The notes beneath the pieces were generated by a model. The model did no database searches. It was not told the DNA's origin and was given only the letters and a program-made list of their open reading frames with translations. A stretch of DNA of 31,953 bases, taken from positions 1-31,953 of IMG/VR virus record IMGVR_UViG_3300032132_000758; one strand, given 5' to 3'. The DNA is from a virus. The position numbers were made by a program, and so were the translations under genes. Positions 1-7,887 of the stretch are shown here, piece after piece; within the stretch, counting starts at the first letter, position 1; each line of letters begins with the position of its first letter.

Positions 1-522
1 ATGTCCGAAGGTGGCGAAATGTCAAATTGGTACCTGGCGAGAAAACACGTCCGAGCGGCGCGGCAGTTCGTGACGAATATCGCCGACGCTCTGCGATCGG
101 GGCACGAAGCTTCCGGCCGGGAACAACTCAAAGTGATTTGCGAATCGGCGCAGCGCGCCAGCAACGAGTGCTCCACGGCACTAGAACACCTAGATCGAGA
201 GAGCCAAGTACCAACCGACACCGAATGGGTTCGTAGGCAACTACTCGAATCAGTTCCCGTTCGCGCACTGCGTACATCGATCGCACACCCTTTCGGCTCA
301 AGCGTCGCGCGCGAATCATCATGCGACGTCGAAATCGAACAGCCTGTTGTCAGCATCAGTTTAGAAACAGATGACTTGCCCCTTTCGGTCGATGGCCTGT
401 GGTCGAGGGACGAAGTGGACGTCGCACTCGGGTTTGAGTTGCAGCGCGTCGACCGCCTCCCGCCGACGCCGCACCGCCCGGTTGGCGTTCAACAAGCTGT
501 CTATGCTGTCACAATTCAATAG
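1..522 (+). CDS. hypothetical protein, 173 aa
   Basis: I do not recognise this protein. It reads as a soluble, mixed-charge protein with a helical N-terminal half (residues about 10-70, rich in Ala, Arg and Glu) and a more beta-like, Val/Asp-rich C-terminal half. Codon use is GC-rich at third positions, which supports real coding, and no other frame is as convincing. The first ATG is base 1, so nothing upstream can be judged. A second in-frame ATG at base 19 has a good ribosome binding site just before it (AAGGTGG), so the protein may start there and be 167 aa. It lies upstream of the CsrA-like, holin-like and peptidase-like genes on the same strand. Confidence 0.55.
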   Translation: MSEGGEMSNWYLARKHVRAARQFVTNIADALRSGHEASGREQLKVICESAQRASNECSTALEHLDRESQVPTDTEWVRRQLLESVPVRALRTSIAHPFGSSVARESSCDVEIEQPVVSISLETDDLPLSVDGLWSRDEVDVALGFELQRVDRLPPTPHRPVGVQQAVYAVTIQ

Positions 523-570
523 TCGTTTCGTGCCGCTTCGAGCGGCTGCGACTTCGCGATACGTTCACGC

Positions 571-705
571 ATGAACGTCGGACCAGATTTCGCCGACGAA
601 GTCTTGAAGCATTTCAAGCACGAACCGACCGCTCCAGCACGTGTTAAGCGACACTCAGTCTCTGAACGTCATCGAATGTTCGGATCACCCTTCATCCCGA
701 GGTAA
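571..705 (+). CDS. small hypothetical protein, 44 aa
   Basis: A short ORF reading MNVGPDFADEVLKHFKHEP at its start and ending FIPR. It fills the gap between the first gene and the CsrA-like gene, and its stop codon falls 7 bases before the TTG at 713 that I prefer as the CsrA-like start. The ribosome binding site for that TTG (CGAGG) lies inside the last codons of this ORF, which suggests translational coupling. It has no clear ribosome binding site of its own, and no family is recognised. It may be a leader peptide or a chance ORF. Confidence 0.35.
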   Translation: MNVGPDFADEVLKHFKHEPTAPARVKRHSVSERHRMFGSPFIPR

Positions 706-712
706 ACATTTC

Positions 713-913
713 TTGGCTGGACTCACGCTGAAGTGCCGGGCAGGTGACACGTTTCAAATCGGCGATGCAACCGTGCTCGTCGTCAAGACGGGCCGCAAAA
801 CAACCGTCAACGTCGTTGCTCCATCGGATGTGAAAATCACGTACTCCGCAGCTCGACATGAAATAGATGCTCAATCAGAAAACGTTGTTCGGCATTCGGG
901 GAAACAACTGTGA
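713..913 (+). CDS. CsrA-like protein (carbon storage regulator fold), 66 aa
   Basis: The protein follows the CsrA/RsmA pattern of five short beta strands: an LTLKCRAGDTFQIGD segment matches the CsrA N-terminus (L-x-L-T-R-x-x-G-E-x-I-x-I-G-D), and VNVVAPSDVKI matches the V-x-I-G-I-x-A-P-x-D-V-x-V core. CsrA proteins are dimers that bind GGA motifs in mRNA leaders and control translation or stability. Here the two usual RNA-contact arginines (Arg6 and the Arg of HREEI) look replaced, by Cys and by a Tyr-Ser-Ala stretch, so canonical RNA binding is doubtful. I chose TTG 713 because it follows CGAGG by about 10 bases and places the CsrA match at the N-terminus. GTG 641 would add 24 residues. The end overlaps the next gene by 4 bases. 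Confidence 0.5.
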   Translation: MAGLTLKCRAGDTFQIGDATVLVVKTGRKTTVNVVAPSDVKITYSAARHEIDAQSENVVRHSGKQL

Positions 914-1206
914 ACTACGAGACATGGGTGTCTGAATTCGGCTTTCCCGTCGGAGTGATCCTGTTCGGCGCCTATTGCAGCACGCGCGTGGCTCGATTCT
1001 TCGCACCGATCATCAGACGCGTCACAGAAAACCACTGTGACCTGATCGAGACGCTCAAAGAGCAGTCGATCCAACAAACGGACATTCTGAAGTCGCAGAG
1101 TCTCGTCATGGAGCAGAATAGTCAGGTGCTCCTGCAAATCAGCCGAACCATTCACCGCGACGCCGACCGTGATGACGATGACGCGCCGGAATCGTTGGAA
1201 GTTTGA
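910..1206 (+). CDS. holin-like membrane protein with coiled coil, 98 aa
   Basis: One hydrophobic segment near residues 8-24 (GFPVGVILFGAYC) is followed by a basic stretch (RRV), a helical Gln/Glu/Leu-rich coiled-coil segment (residues about 40-80) and an acidic tail (DDDDAPES). This size and order fit small single-membrane-span phage lysis proteins, in which a membrane anchor and charged tail help release the endolysin. Starting with GTG, it overlaps the end of the CsrA-like gene by 4 bases, and a papain-fold protein gene follows, so a lysis cassette is a reasonable inference. No family-specific motif is visible, and it could instead be a membrane-tethered regulator. Confidence 0.45.
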   Translation: MNYETWVSEFGFPVGVILFGAYCSTRVARFFAPIIRRVTENHCDLIETLKEQSIQQTDILKSQSLVMEQNSQVLLQISRTIHRDADRDDDDAPESLEV

Positions 1207-1228
1207 ATCACATACGGAGAGCCCCAAG

Positions 1229-2179
1229 ATGCAAGACCGCGAGCAGGTTTTTGAAACGCCACTAGGATGGTTGCATGACAGGGAGGATCGCCGGCACCTG
1301 GAGCATACGCAGTCGCCGCTCCGCATCACGGGCCGCGTTCGCGCGCCGGAATCGGTCGATCCGCGAAAGTGGATGCGCGTGGAATCGGCGGACACATTGT
1401 CCACCGGTTGTGGTGACGCTTTGGCGCGATGCCTGGAGTTTTTGCAATGCCTGAAGTCCGGTGGTCACCCGGTCCGTCTCTCGTCGAGATTTGCCTACTT
1501 GGCCGCTCAGAAGATGGACGGTCTGCTCGGACGCGACTGCGGCGCAACAATCTGCGGTGCCGTCAAGGCTTCCAAGGTGTTTGGAATCTGCCGCCGGTCC
1601 AAATTCCGCCCAACCGTCGGTTACAGCGACGCGATGCCGATTTCCGCTTTCCGACGAGCCGCCGCGCATCGAGTTGTCTCGCATTCGTTGTTGTACAACT
1701 ATGCCGAGGTCGTGCGTATTCTGGCGAGCGGCGTTGGAGCGGCGCTCGTCGGCATCCCCTGGGCGGAGTCATTCGACGAGCACGACGGCACGATCGACTC
1801 GATCAGCGGACCCCAGCGCGGCTACCATTCATTGGCCGTCGTGGGTTTCGTCGCCGATCGGCGCGACGAACAAGGGCGCAAATACCTTATCGTGGCGAAC
1901 TCGCACGGCCGGTCGTGGGGGGAAGACGGGTTCGCAACCGTCGCACCCCGTTTATTCGACATTTGGGGTCGCGACGATCGCGCCATGATGGTCGGACTTT
2001 CCGATCTGGCGTCCTATCGCACTCGCGATGTCTCACCAATCAACGTTCGAGCTGCGCAGAGCCGACGTCCGGCTCATGCACCGGTGAACCACCGGCTCGA
2101 TAGCCGACAACGGCGGCGTTTCGAACGAGCCCTTCGCACTAAAAACGGTTCGGGCAGCCCGGCAGCCAGGGGGAAGTGA
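1229..2179 (+). CDS. papain-fold (C1-like) cysteine peptidase, possible lysin, 316 aa
   Basis: The second half carries the papain-family His and Asn regions: YHSLAVVGFV with the catalytic His, then KYLIVANSHGRSWGEDGF, which matches the NSWG-x-x-WG-x-x-G signature around the catalytic Asn. Upstream, an S-x-F-A-Y-x-A segment and DCGATICGAVKASKVFGIC match the usual middle of bacterial C1 peptidases. The active-site Cys region reads STGCGDALARCLEFL. If aligned on ALA with the common SCTGNALA form, the Cys is displaced by one residue, so activity is uncertain. The start at ATG 1229 has GGAGA 8 bases upstream. The gene follows a holin-like gene, so it may be a cell-wall or host-lysis peptidase, or a virion-maturation peptidase. 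The cysteine content is high. Confidence 0.6.
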   Translation: MQDREQVFETPLGWLHDREDRRHLEHTQSPLRITGRVRAPESVDPRKWMRVESADTLSTGCGDALARCLEFLQCLKSGGHPVRLSSRFAYLAAQKMDGLLGRDCGATICGAVKASKVFGICRRSKFRPTVGYSDAMPISAFRRAAAHRVVSHSLLYNYAEVVRILASGVGAALVGIPWAESFDEHDGTIDSISGPQRGYHSLAVVGFVADRRDEQGRKYLIVANSHGRSWGEDGFATVAPRLFDIWGRDDRAMMVGLSDLASYRTRDVSPINVRAAQSRRPAHAPVNHRLDSRQRRRFERALRTKNGSGSPAARGK

Positions 2180-2181
2180 CT

Positions 2182-2739
2182 ATGGAATTTCGTGATCGGA
2201 TACAGGAACTACGGCGGGTTCGGGCATCGGAGCTCAAACACCATCCGCACAATTGGCGGCGTCATCCGACGTTTCAAGGTGAAGCACTCAAAGGCATTCT
2301 CACCGAAGTCGGGTTCGCCGACGCGCTGTTGGCGCGTGAGCAAGACGACGGCGAGCTAGAGCTGATCGACGGGCATCTTCGGGCCGAGATAACCGGCGAT
2401 CAAATTGTGCCGGTGCTCATTCTCGATGTCGATGAGGCAGAATCCGCGAAGCTGTTAGCGACGCTCGACCCCTTGGCTTCGCTGGCCGAACCCGATGCCG
2501 CCGAGCTTGATCGGCTCCTCACACAGCTTCACATCACCAGTCAACCGCTGCTCGAAATGTTGTCGCAACTCGCGCCGACAGAACAGTCCATCGGAGACAA
2601 CGAAACAACCGATCCGGCACAACAGGCTCTTCGCGATTCGTATCACATTCTTGTCGAATGCGATGACGAACACCAACAAGCCGAGTTGCTCCAACGTTGG
2701 CAATCTGAGGGACTCACATGCCGCGCATTGATCGCTTGA
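2182..2739 (+). CDS. ParB-like N-terminal domain protein, 185 aa
   Basis: The N-terminal 100 residues show the ParB/Spo0J nuclease-like domain: a HPHNWRRHP box, ELIDGHLRAEI (the D-G-H-x-R nucleotide-binding motif) and VPVLILDVDEAESAKLLATLD, which is typical of phage and methylase-linked ParB domains. Such domains bind or hydrolyse CTP or ATP and load on DNA. There is no recognisable ParB helix-turn-helix after it, so this is a phage accessory form and not a chromosome partition protein. ATG 2182 is preferred over GTG 2176 because AGGGGG lies 8 bases before it. Its end overlaps the ABC ATPase/GNAT gene by 22 bases, and the two are probably translated and used together. Confidence 0.75.
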   Translation: MEFRDRIQELRRVRASELKHHPHNWRRHPTFQGEALKGILTEVGFADALLAREQDDGELELIDGHLRAEITGDQIVPVLILDVDEAESAKLLATLDPLASLAEPDAAELDRLLTQLHITSQPLLEMLSQLAPTEQSIGDNETTDPAQQALRDSYHILVECDDEHQQAELLQRWQSEGLTCRALIA

Positions 2740-3875
2740 AATCGGTAGCCGTCGTGCGAACACCGCGCGTGATGCAGCTCGAGGGGATGTTCGACCTGCC
2801 CGCCACGGAGCGAAGTTCTGTCCAGATCAACGCTCATCTTCCCTTGGAAGACCGGCCATGGAATATCGGCTTGATCGTCGGCCCGTCGGGTTGCGGAAAG
2901 ACGACCCTCGCCCGGGAGCTCTTCCCCGATGAATGCGATACGCGATTCGATTGGCCTACTGACAGGAGCCTGATCGACGCATTCCCGCCGTCGATGGCGA
3001 TCAAGGAGATCACCGGCTTGCTATCGAGCGTCGGCTTCTCGAGCCCGCCGAGCTGGCTCCGCCCGTTCGGCCGGTTGTCGAACGGCGAGCAATTTCGCGC
3101 AACGCTTGCCCGTGCTCTCGCCGAGCAGCCGGAACTAACCGTGGTCGACGAATTCACTTCGATCGTTGATCGCACCGTCGCCAAGATTGCCAGCGCCGCC
3201 GTCGCCCGCACCGTCCGGCATCGAAGCGAATCCTCGATGGCGCCGAAACGGTTCGTTGCGATATCATGTCATTACGACGTGCTCGATTGGCTCTGCCCCG
3301 ACTGGACGTACGAGCCTGCTTCGGAAGAATTTCAATGGAGGTGTGAAAGGCGACGCCCCGGCATCACTCTCGACATCGCCCGCGTGCATCGAAAGGCTTG
3401 GCAGCTATTCGGCAAGCATCACTATTTGAGTTCCGATATCAATTCGCTCGCGAAGTGTTTTGTGGCGTTCGTCGAGGGTCTCCCGGCTGCGTTTACGGCG
3501 GTCATGTCGTTCCCTCATCCCACGCATTCTGGTTGGAGAGAGCATCGGACCGTCTGCTTGCCAGATTACCAAGGTGTCGGCATCGGCAATCGGATCAGCG
3601 AACACGTTGCCTCACTCTTCAAAGCGACCAGTAAACCATACTACAGCACAACGTCGCATCCCGCCATGATCCGTCACCGAGCCCGCTCGCCGCTGTGGAA
3701 GATGACTCGCAAGCCGTCCATGGTCTCCAGCCGAAGGCACTCTGGGATCACAAAACGCGACTGTTGCAGTTCCTACGGCCGTATCACGGCCAGCTTCGAA
3801 TACGTGGGAGCCGCCGACCAGCACCCAAAGCTTGACGAGTTGATCGGCCCGTCACCGAAACGGTCACGTCTGTGA
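2718..3875 (+). CDS. ABC-type ATPase fused to GNAT acetyltransferase domain (COG2401-like), 385 aa
   Basis: Residues about 45-200 form an ABC ATPase: Walker A GPSGCGKTT (55-63), signature LSNGEQ (120-125), Walker B LTVVDEF (140-146) and an H-loop His in ISCHYDV (185). Residues about 225-365 form a GNAT-like domain with the acyl-CoA binding motif YQGVGIGNRI (about 284-293). The end (ITASFEYVG) resembles Mom-like and COG2401 proteins as I remember them. No membrane segment exists, so this is not a transporter. Phage GNAT relatives such as Mu Mom modify DNA bases, so a role in modifying or handling phage DNA at packaging is a reasonable inference. It starts inside the ParB-like gene with GAGGG upstream, and its stop overlaps the terminase small subunit start (GTGA). 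Confidence 0.75.
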   Translation: MPRIDRLKSVAVVRTPRVMQLEGMFDLPATERSSVQINAHLPLEDRPWNIGLIVGPSGCGKTTLARELFPDECDTRFDWPTDRSLIDAFPPSMAIKEITGLLSSVGFSSPPSWLRPFGRLSNGEQFRATLARALAEQPELTVVDEFTSIVDRTVAKIASAAVARTVRHRSESSMAPKRFVAISCHYDVLDWLCPDWTYEPASEEFQWRCERRRPGITLDIARVHRKAWQLFGKHHYLSSDINSLAKCFVAFVEGLPAAFTAVMSFPHPTHSGWREHRTVCLPDYQGVGIGNRISEHVASLFKATSKPYYSTTSHPAMIRHRARSPLWKMTRKPSMVSSRRHSGITKRDCCSSYGRITASFEYVGAADQHPKLDELIGPSPKRSRL

Positions 3876-4567
3876 ACGAGGGTGTATCGAACACATTTCT
3901 GATCGACCGCCGCCGCGAAAACGTGGCCCGTCTGTTGGCCAAAGGTGTGTCGCGTACGAAGATTGCCGAGCAGCTTCAGGTTTCCGTCACGACGGTTGCT
4001 CGCGACATCAAGTTTCTGCACGAGGGGTGGTTGCAAAACGCGCTCAGAGATTTCGATGCCGCCAGGGCAGAGGAAGTCGCCAAGCTGCTCAATCTCGAAG
4101 CCGAGGCTTGGCAAGCGTGGGAACGATCCTGCCGGGACGAAGAAACGACAAAGGTGATTACCGATGGCGAAAAGAAACGAGCCGAGCGGATCACGAAGCG
4201 TCAGTCCGGCGACATCAAGTTCCTGGAGAGCGTGGCCCGCTGTATCGAGCGGCGGTGTCGCATTCTTGGGCTGGAAGCGCCCATAGGTTTATCTAAGAGC
4301 GGCCATGCCCCAGGAGACCAGTCTTCCCCTGACGACGAGCGAGATCGCGCGCTTGAGATCGTGTGTGAACTCCGCGACCGAGTGCGAATTGCGTCAGCTC
4401 GTGGAAATATTCGAGACCGAACCCGCGAACCCACTGCTCAACAACGACGAACACGATTGCTTGACATGCTGGATTCAATCGAACAGCGGGCCGATGCTCT
4501 CGACGATTGCGCAATCGCTGAGCCGGATTCTGGCGACGAGCCGGACGAAAACGCTTCCGCTGGGTGA
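3872..4567 (+). CDS. terminase small subunit-like DNA-binding protein, 231 aa
   Basis: A helix-turn-helix is visible near residues 20-45 (LLAKGVSRTKIAEQLQVSV, then TTVARDIKFL), followed by long charged helices that include ERITKRQSGDIKFLESVARC. This is the usual order for terminase small subunits, which recognise the packaging site and recruit the large subunit. The position directly before the large subunit supports the call. The last 88 codons (from 4305) overlap the large-subunit frame, and there this frame has weaker third-position GC bias and a low-complexity Asp/Arg-rich sequence. The functional protein may therefore depend mainly on residues 1-145. It starts with GTG, overlapping the previous stop by 4 bases. 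Confidence 0.7.
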   Translation: MNEGVSNTFLIDRRRENVARLLAKGVSRTKIAEQLQVSVTTVARDIKFLHEGWLQNALRDFDAARAEEVAKLLNLEAEAWQAWERSCRDEETTKVITDGEKKRAERITKRQSGDIKFLESVARCIERRCRILGLEAPIGLSKSGHAPGDQSSPDDERDRALEIVCELRDRVRIASARGNIRDRTREPTAQQRRTRLLDMLDSIEQRADALDDCAIAEPDSGDEPDENASAG

Positions 4568-6041
4568 GTGGGCCCAGAAGTATCTCAAACACTATTTCAC
4601 GCATCCTGGGTCCTTGATGCACGAATGGCTGGTGGAAAGCCTCTGCCGGCTTCACACCGAACGTGGACAAAAGCTCGCCGTCATCGCCCCGCGCGGGAGC
4701 GCGAAAACGACCTGGATCAGCAAAACCTACCCCTTGTACTGCGCGGTCTACGAGTTGGAGCCCTATATCGTTCTAGCATCGAACACCACGGCGCAATCCG
4801 AACGGAATCTCGAGGCGATCCGGCGGGAACTCGAATCGAACGTGCTTTTGGCGCGCGACTTTCCCAACTCAACCGGGGCGGGACCGGTTTGGAACAACGC
4901 CGTGCTCGAAACGAGAAATGGAATTCGCCTCGAGTCCGTCGGACGCGAGACGTCGATTCGCGGACGCACGTTCGGGCCACACCGTCCGTCGTTAATCATC
5001 GTGGACGATCTCGAAAACGATCACTCCGCCCATTCCGACAAGCAGCGCGATCTCGCCGAACAATGGTTGATGCGAACCGCGATTCCCGCCGGAACCGACG
5101 AGACGAACGCCTTTGTGCTCGGAACGGCCCTGCATCACGACGATCTCCTGCACCGTCTTGAAAAGCGACCCGGTTGGCGCGTTCGCCGATTCAAGGCCAT
5201 CATCGACGAGCCGCCTCGTTCCGACTTATGGTCCCGGTGGAAGACGTTGCTCACCGACTCGGCGAACGAGAAGCGCGAACAAGACGCGCGCGCGTTTTAC
5301 CTCACGCATCAGACGGATATGGAGCAGGGAGCGAAACTGTTGTGGCCCGAGCGTGAGTCGCTCTATTTCCTTATGTCTCTGCGCGCCGAGATCGGTGAGT
5401 CGGCCTTTGAAACGGAGAAGCAGGGCAACCCGATCCAGAACGACGCTTACGAGTGGTCCCGCGAGTACTTCGGGCCGGACATCTGGTTCGACGAGTGGCC
5501 GCAGTTGGCAATTCGCGTGATGGCCCTCGATCCTTCGAAAGGGGCAAGCGAGACGAGCGACTATTCCGCATTCGTCATGCTGGGCCTGGGCAGCGACGGC
5601 TTAATGTACGTCGAAGCCGACTTGGCACGCCGCGACACCGTGCAGATCGCAGAAGACGCGCTGACGCTGGCGGCTCGCTTTGAGCCCGATGCGTTTCTCA
5701 TCGAAGCTAACCAATTTCAAAGTCTGTTGTACGACGAAATCCAACGATTGTCTGACGAACGAAGGCTGCTGCTTCCGCTGCGCACGGTTGTTAACACGGC
5801 GCACAAGAGAACGAGAATCCGATCGCTCGCGCCGCTCATTTGCAAGCACAAGTTTCGATTCAAAAGCGGCAGTTCGTCGGCGTCCCTGGTTGTCGACCAA
5901 CTCCGGCACTTTCCGCATGCCAAGCACGACGACGGCCCTGATGCACTCGATATGGCGGTGCGGATGCTAAGACTTCTTCAAAGCGGCACATCGGATGATG
6001 CCGAGCGTACGCCGATGATTCGCGAGATCGTTAAGCCGTGA
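4305..6041 (+). CDS. terminase large subunit, 578 aa
   Basis: This is the packaging motor. The N-terminal ATPase has Walker A APRGSAKTTW (128-137), an adenine/coupling region LASNTTAQS (157-165) and Walker B SLIIVDDLEND (229-239). The C-terminal RNase H-like nuclease has the three acidic positions expected: Asp409 in MALDPSKG, Glu467 in FLIEANQF and Asp546 in HDDGPDALDMA. The start is uncertain. ATG 4305 is the first possible one after an in-frame stop at 4284 and overlaps the small subunit by 263 bases. Typical large subunits have Walker A near residue 50-70, which would fit ATG 4494 (515 aa). Strong third-position GC in 4305-4567 argues that this frame is coding there. Confidence 0.93.
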   Translation: MPQETSLPLTTSEIARLRSCVNSATECELRQLVEIFETEPANPLLNNDEHDCLTCWIQSNSGPMLSTIAQSLSRILATSRTKTLPLGEWAQKYLKHYFTHPGSLMHEWLVESLCRLHTERGQKLAVIAPRGSAKTTWISKTYPLYCAVYELEPYIVLASNTTAQSERNLEAIRRELESNVLLARDFPNSTGAGPVWNNAVLETRNGIRLESVGRETSIRGRTFGPHRPSLIIVDDLENDHSAHSDKQRDLAEQWLMRTAIPAGTDETNAFVLGTALHHDDLLHRLEKRPGWRVRRFKAIIDEPPRSDLWSRWKTLLTDSANEKREQDARAFYLTHQTDMEQGAKLLWPERESLYFLMSLRAEIGESAFETEKQGNPIQNDAYEWSREYFGPDIWFDEWPQLAIRVMALDPSKGASETSDYSAFVMLGLGSDGLMYVEADLARRDTVQIAEDALTLAARFEPDAFLIEANQFQSLLYDEIQRLSDERRLLLPLRTVVNTAHKRTRIRSLAPLICKHKFRFKSGSSSASLVVDQLRHFPHAKHDDGPDALDMAVRMLRLLQSGTSDDAERTPMIREIVKP

Positions 6042-6087
6042 TGTCTGTGTCTTGTTTTGGAAAGCAACGAAAAACTCGATAACGCTG

Positions 6088-6117
6088 TTGACACCCGCAC
6101 GCGCTACTAGGCAGAAT
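6088..6117 (+). promoter_or_regulatory. candidate sigma-70-type promoter
   Basis: A perfect TTGACA at 6088-6093 is followed after 18 bases by CAGAAT (6112-6117), four of six matches to the -10 consensus. It lies in the gap between the terminase large subunit and the portal gene, about 37 bases before the hairpin at 6154-6224. Transcription from it would begin near 6124 and run into that hairpin. By sequence alone this is suggestive only. Confidence 0.3.
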
Positions 6118-6153
6118 CCCCCGCGTTACGAGACAAAAAGAACACTGCCAGGC

Positions 6154-6224
6154 AAGAGCCCGGCTCCGCGGTGAGAGGGAACATGAGTTTCCCGAAAACA
6201 ACCGCGGTGCCGGGTTCTTTTTTT
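6154..6224 (+). terminator. long hairpin plus T-tract, intrinsic terminator or structured RNA
   Basis: The arms 6154-6172 and 6201-6219 pair over about 18 positions with one internal mismatch (T6165/T6208) and one G-T pair. The stem is GC-rich (GCCCGG with CCGGGT, and CCGCGG within the inner part) and the loop of 28 bases contains a smaller GGGAA/TTCCC hairpin. Seven T's follow (6218-6224). This is a strong Rho-independent terminator by form, placed between terminase and portal where a late operon would normally read through. It may end the packaging transcript, attenuate the head genes, or be the 3' end of a small RNA started at 6124. Confidence 0.7.
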
Positions 6225-6260
6225 GAAACGTTGACCACTTTCGAATCGTGAATTGATTTG

Positions 6261-7826
6261 ATGCCCGAACTCGATCAACTCAAACAGACTCGCGACGCCG
6301 CCGTGCTGGCGCTGGAAACGGCTCGAGCCGAAGCGGAACTTAACGCACTCAAACAGACGAAAGACGGGCAACTGCTCGAAGCATGGGGCGATTTAGTCGA
6401 TCCCCTCGAATGGTTTCAAGACGACCCGGCCTTCGGGAGAGCGATCAACCCAGTCTCCCGCATCGACGACCGCTCGGGTGGCCGCACTCGACCGATCATC
6501 GAGAACGAACACAACTTGGCCGCCGTTCGTGGCACCGCCCGTTTGCTTGCTGATTCCGTTCCCGCGGCGATCGGCGTGATCAAGAATCTCACGAATTTCT
6601 GCATCGGAACGGGGTTTTCCTATAAGGCGATTTCGCGCGATCAAACGCCGACGGCGGGCGTTGAGGGCCTTGTCGCCGACGTGCAGCGCGTCGTTGAAGA
6701 GTTTCTGGAAGACAACGACTGGGTTGGTGACTTGGAGCGCGAGCTGTTTGTGCGCAGCCGCCGGGACGGCGAATTCTTCCTTGCACTTTATCCTCAATCG
6801 ACGGGTCGAACCGCGGCGCGGCTCATCGAGCCGGAGCAGGTGACCGAGCCGACCGATTCTCGGGCGCTGGAAGATTGGCTGGGCGTCGACACGCCCGCGT
6901 CGTGGACGTTCGGCATTCATACCGAAGCCGACGACGTTCAGCGTGTGCACGGATACCACGTTCGCTGGAACAATTCGGGCAGTGATTGGGATTATCTCAC
7001 GTCGCAGATGGTCGAACACGTCAAGCTCAATGTCGATCGCAATATCAAACGCGGCATCTCAGACTTTTATGCCGTGCGAAACCACCTCGAAGGCGTCGAA
7101 AAACTGTTGCGCAACACGCGCGAGGGGGCCGCCGTGCAAGCCGCCATCGCCTTCATCCGAGAGCATGTGCCCGGCTCGACGTCCGGACAAATTCAAAGCC
7201 TGTCAACAACCGCTGCCACCGCAAGCTACCAGCAGAAGACGAACCCCGGCACACGCACGCGATACATCAGCAAATACGAACCGGGCACGGTGTTGGACGT
7301 GTCTGGTGGAATGCAATACAAGCCGGGACCGCTCGGTTCGGCTCACGCCCCGAACTTCATTGCCATCGAACAGGCGGTGCTGCGAGCGATCGGCACGCGT
7401 TGGTGTATGCCGGAATACATGATTTCGGGCGACGCCTCGAACGCCAACTACTCCTCGACGATGGTCGCAGAAAGCCCGTTCGTCAAAGCCTGCCAGGCAG
7501 AGCAGCGATTCTACAAGAGCCGCTTCCGGCGGATCATCTGGAAGGCGATCCACAACGCCGCCGAGGTGGGACGCTTCGCTCGCTGGAACCTCGACTTCTC
7601 GGCACTACGTGAACTGGTCGACTTGCACGTCGAGGCGCCGTCGGTTGCCGTTCGCGATCAACTGTCCGAAGCGCAGACGAGCGAGATCGAATCCCGCAAT
7701 GGAATCCTATCGAAGCGGACTTGGTCCGCGTTATCGGGCCGCGACTACGACATCGAGCGAAAAAACCTCGATGCGGAAACCGCTCGAATGCGGAGCGACC
7801 AAGCCGATCGAGCGGAACACGCATAA
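6261..7826 (+). CDS. phage portal protein, 521 aa
   Basis: The portal forms the dodecameric DNA-entry ring at one head vertex and docks terminase. The sequence shows the portal order: an N-terminal helical region, the stem-wing segment (residues about 70-250, with a RDGEFF motif that is common in portals), and a C-terminal half with GTRWCMPEYMISGD followed by NANYSSTMVAES (residues about 380-410), typical of the lambda/SPP1-like clip and crown region. Its position, directly downstream of terminase and before the prohead protease, fits. ATG 6261 is preferred to the adjacent TTG 6258; no strong ribosome binding site is visible. The long hairpin at 6154-6224 lies just upstream and could affect its expression. 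Confidence 0.88.
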   Translation: MPELDQLKQTRDAAVLALETARAEAELNALKQTKDGQLLEAWGDLVDPLEWFQDDPAFGRAINPVSRIDDRSGGRTRPIIENEHNLAAVRGTARLLADSVPAAIGVIKNLTNFCIGTGFSYKAISRDQTPTAGVEGLVADVQRVVEEFLEDNDWVGDLERELFVRSRRDGEFFLALYPQSTGRTAARLIEPEQVTEPTDSRALEDWLGVDTPASWTFGIHTEADDVQRVHGYHVRWNNSGSDWDYLTSQMVEHVKLNVDRNIKRGISDFYAVRNHLEGVEKLLRNTREGAAVQAAIAFIREHVPGSTSGQIQSLSTTAATASYQQKTNPGTRTRYISKYEPGTVLDVSGGMQYKPGPLGSAHAPNFIAIEQAVLRAIGTRWCMPEYMISGDASNANYSSTMVAESPFVKACQAEQRFYKSRFRRIIWKAIHNAAEVGRFARWNLDFSALRELVDLHVEAPSVAVRDQLSEAQTSEIESRNGILSKRTWSALSGRDYDIERKNLDAETARMRSDQADRAEHA

Positions 7827-7887
7827 CGCGATGAGTGATTGGTCTAAAGTAGATCACAGTTTCCCAACATCGTCACGAAAGAACGAA

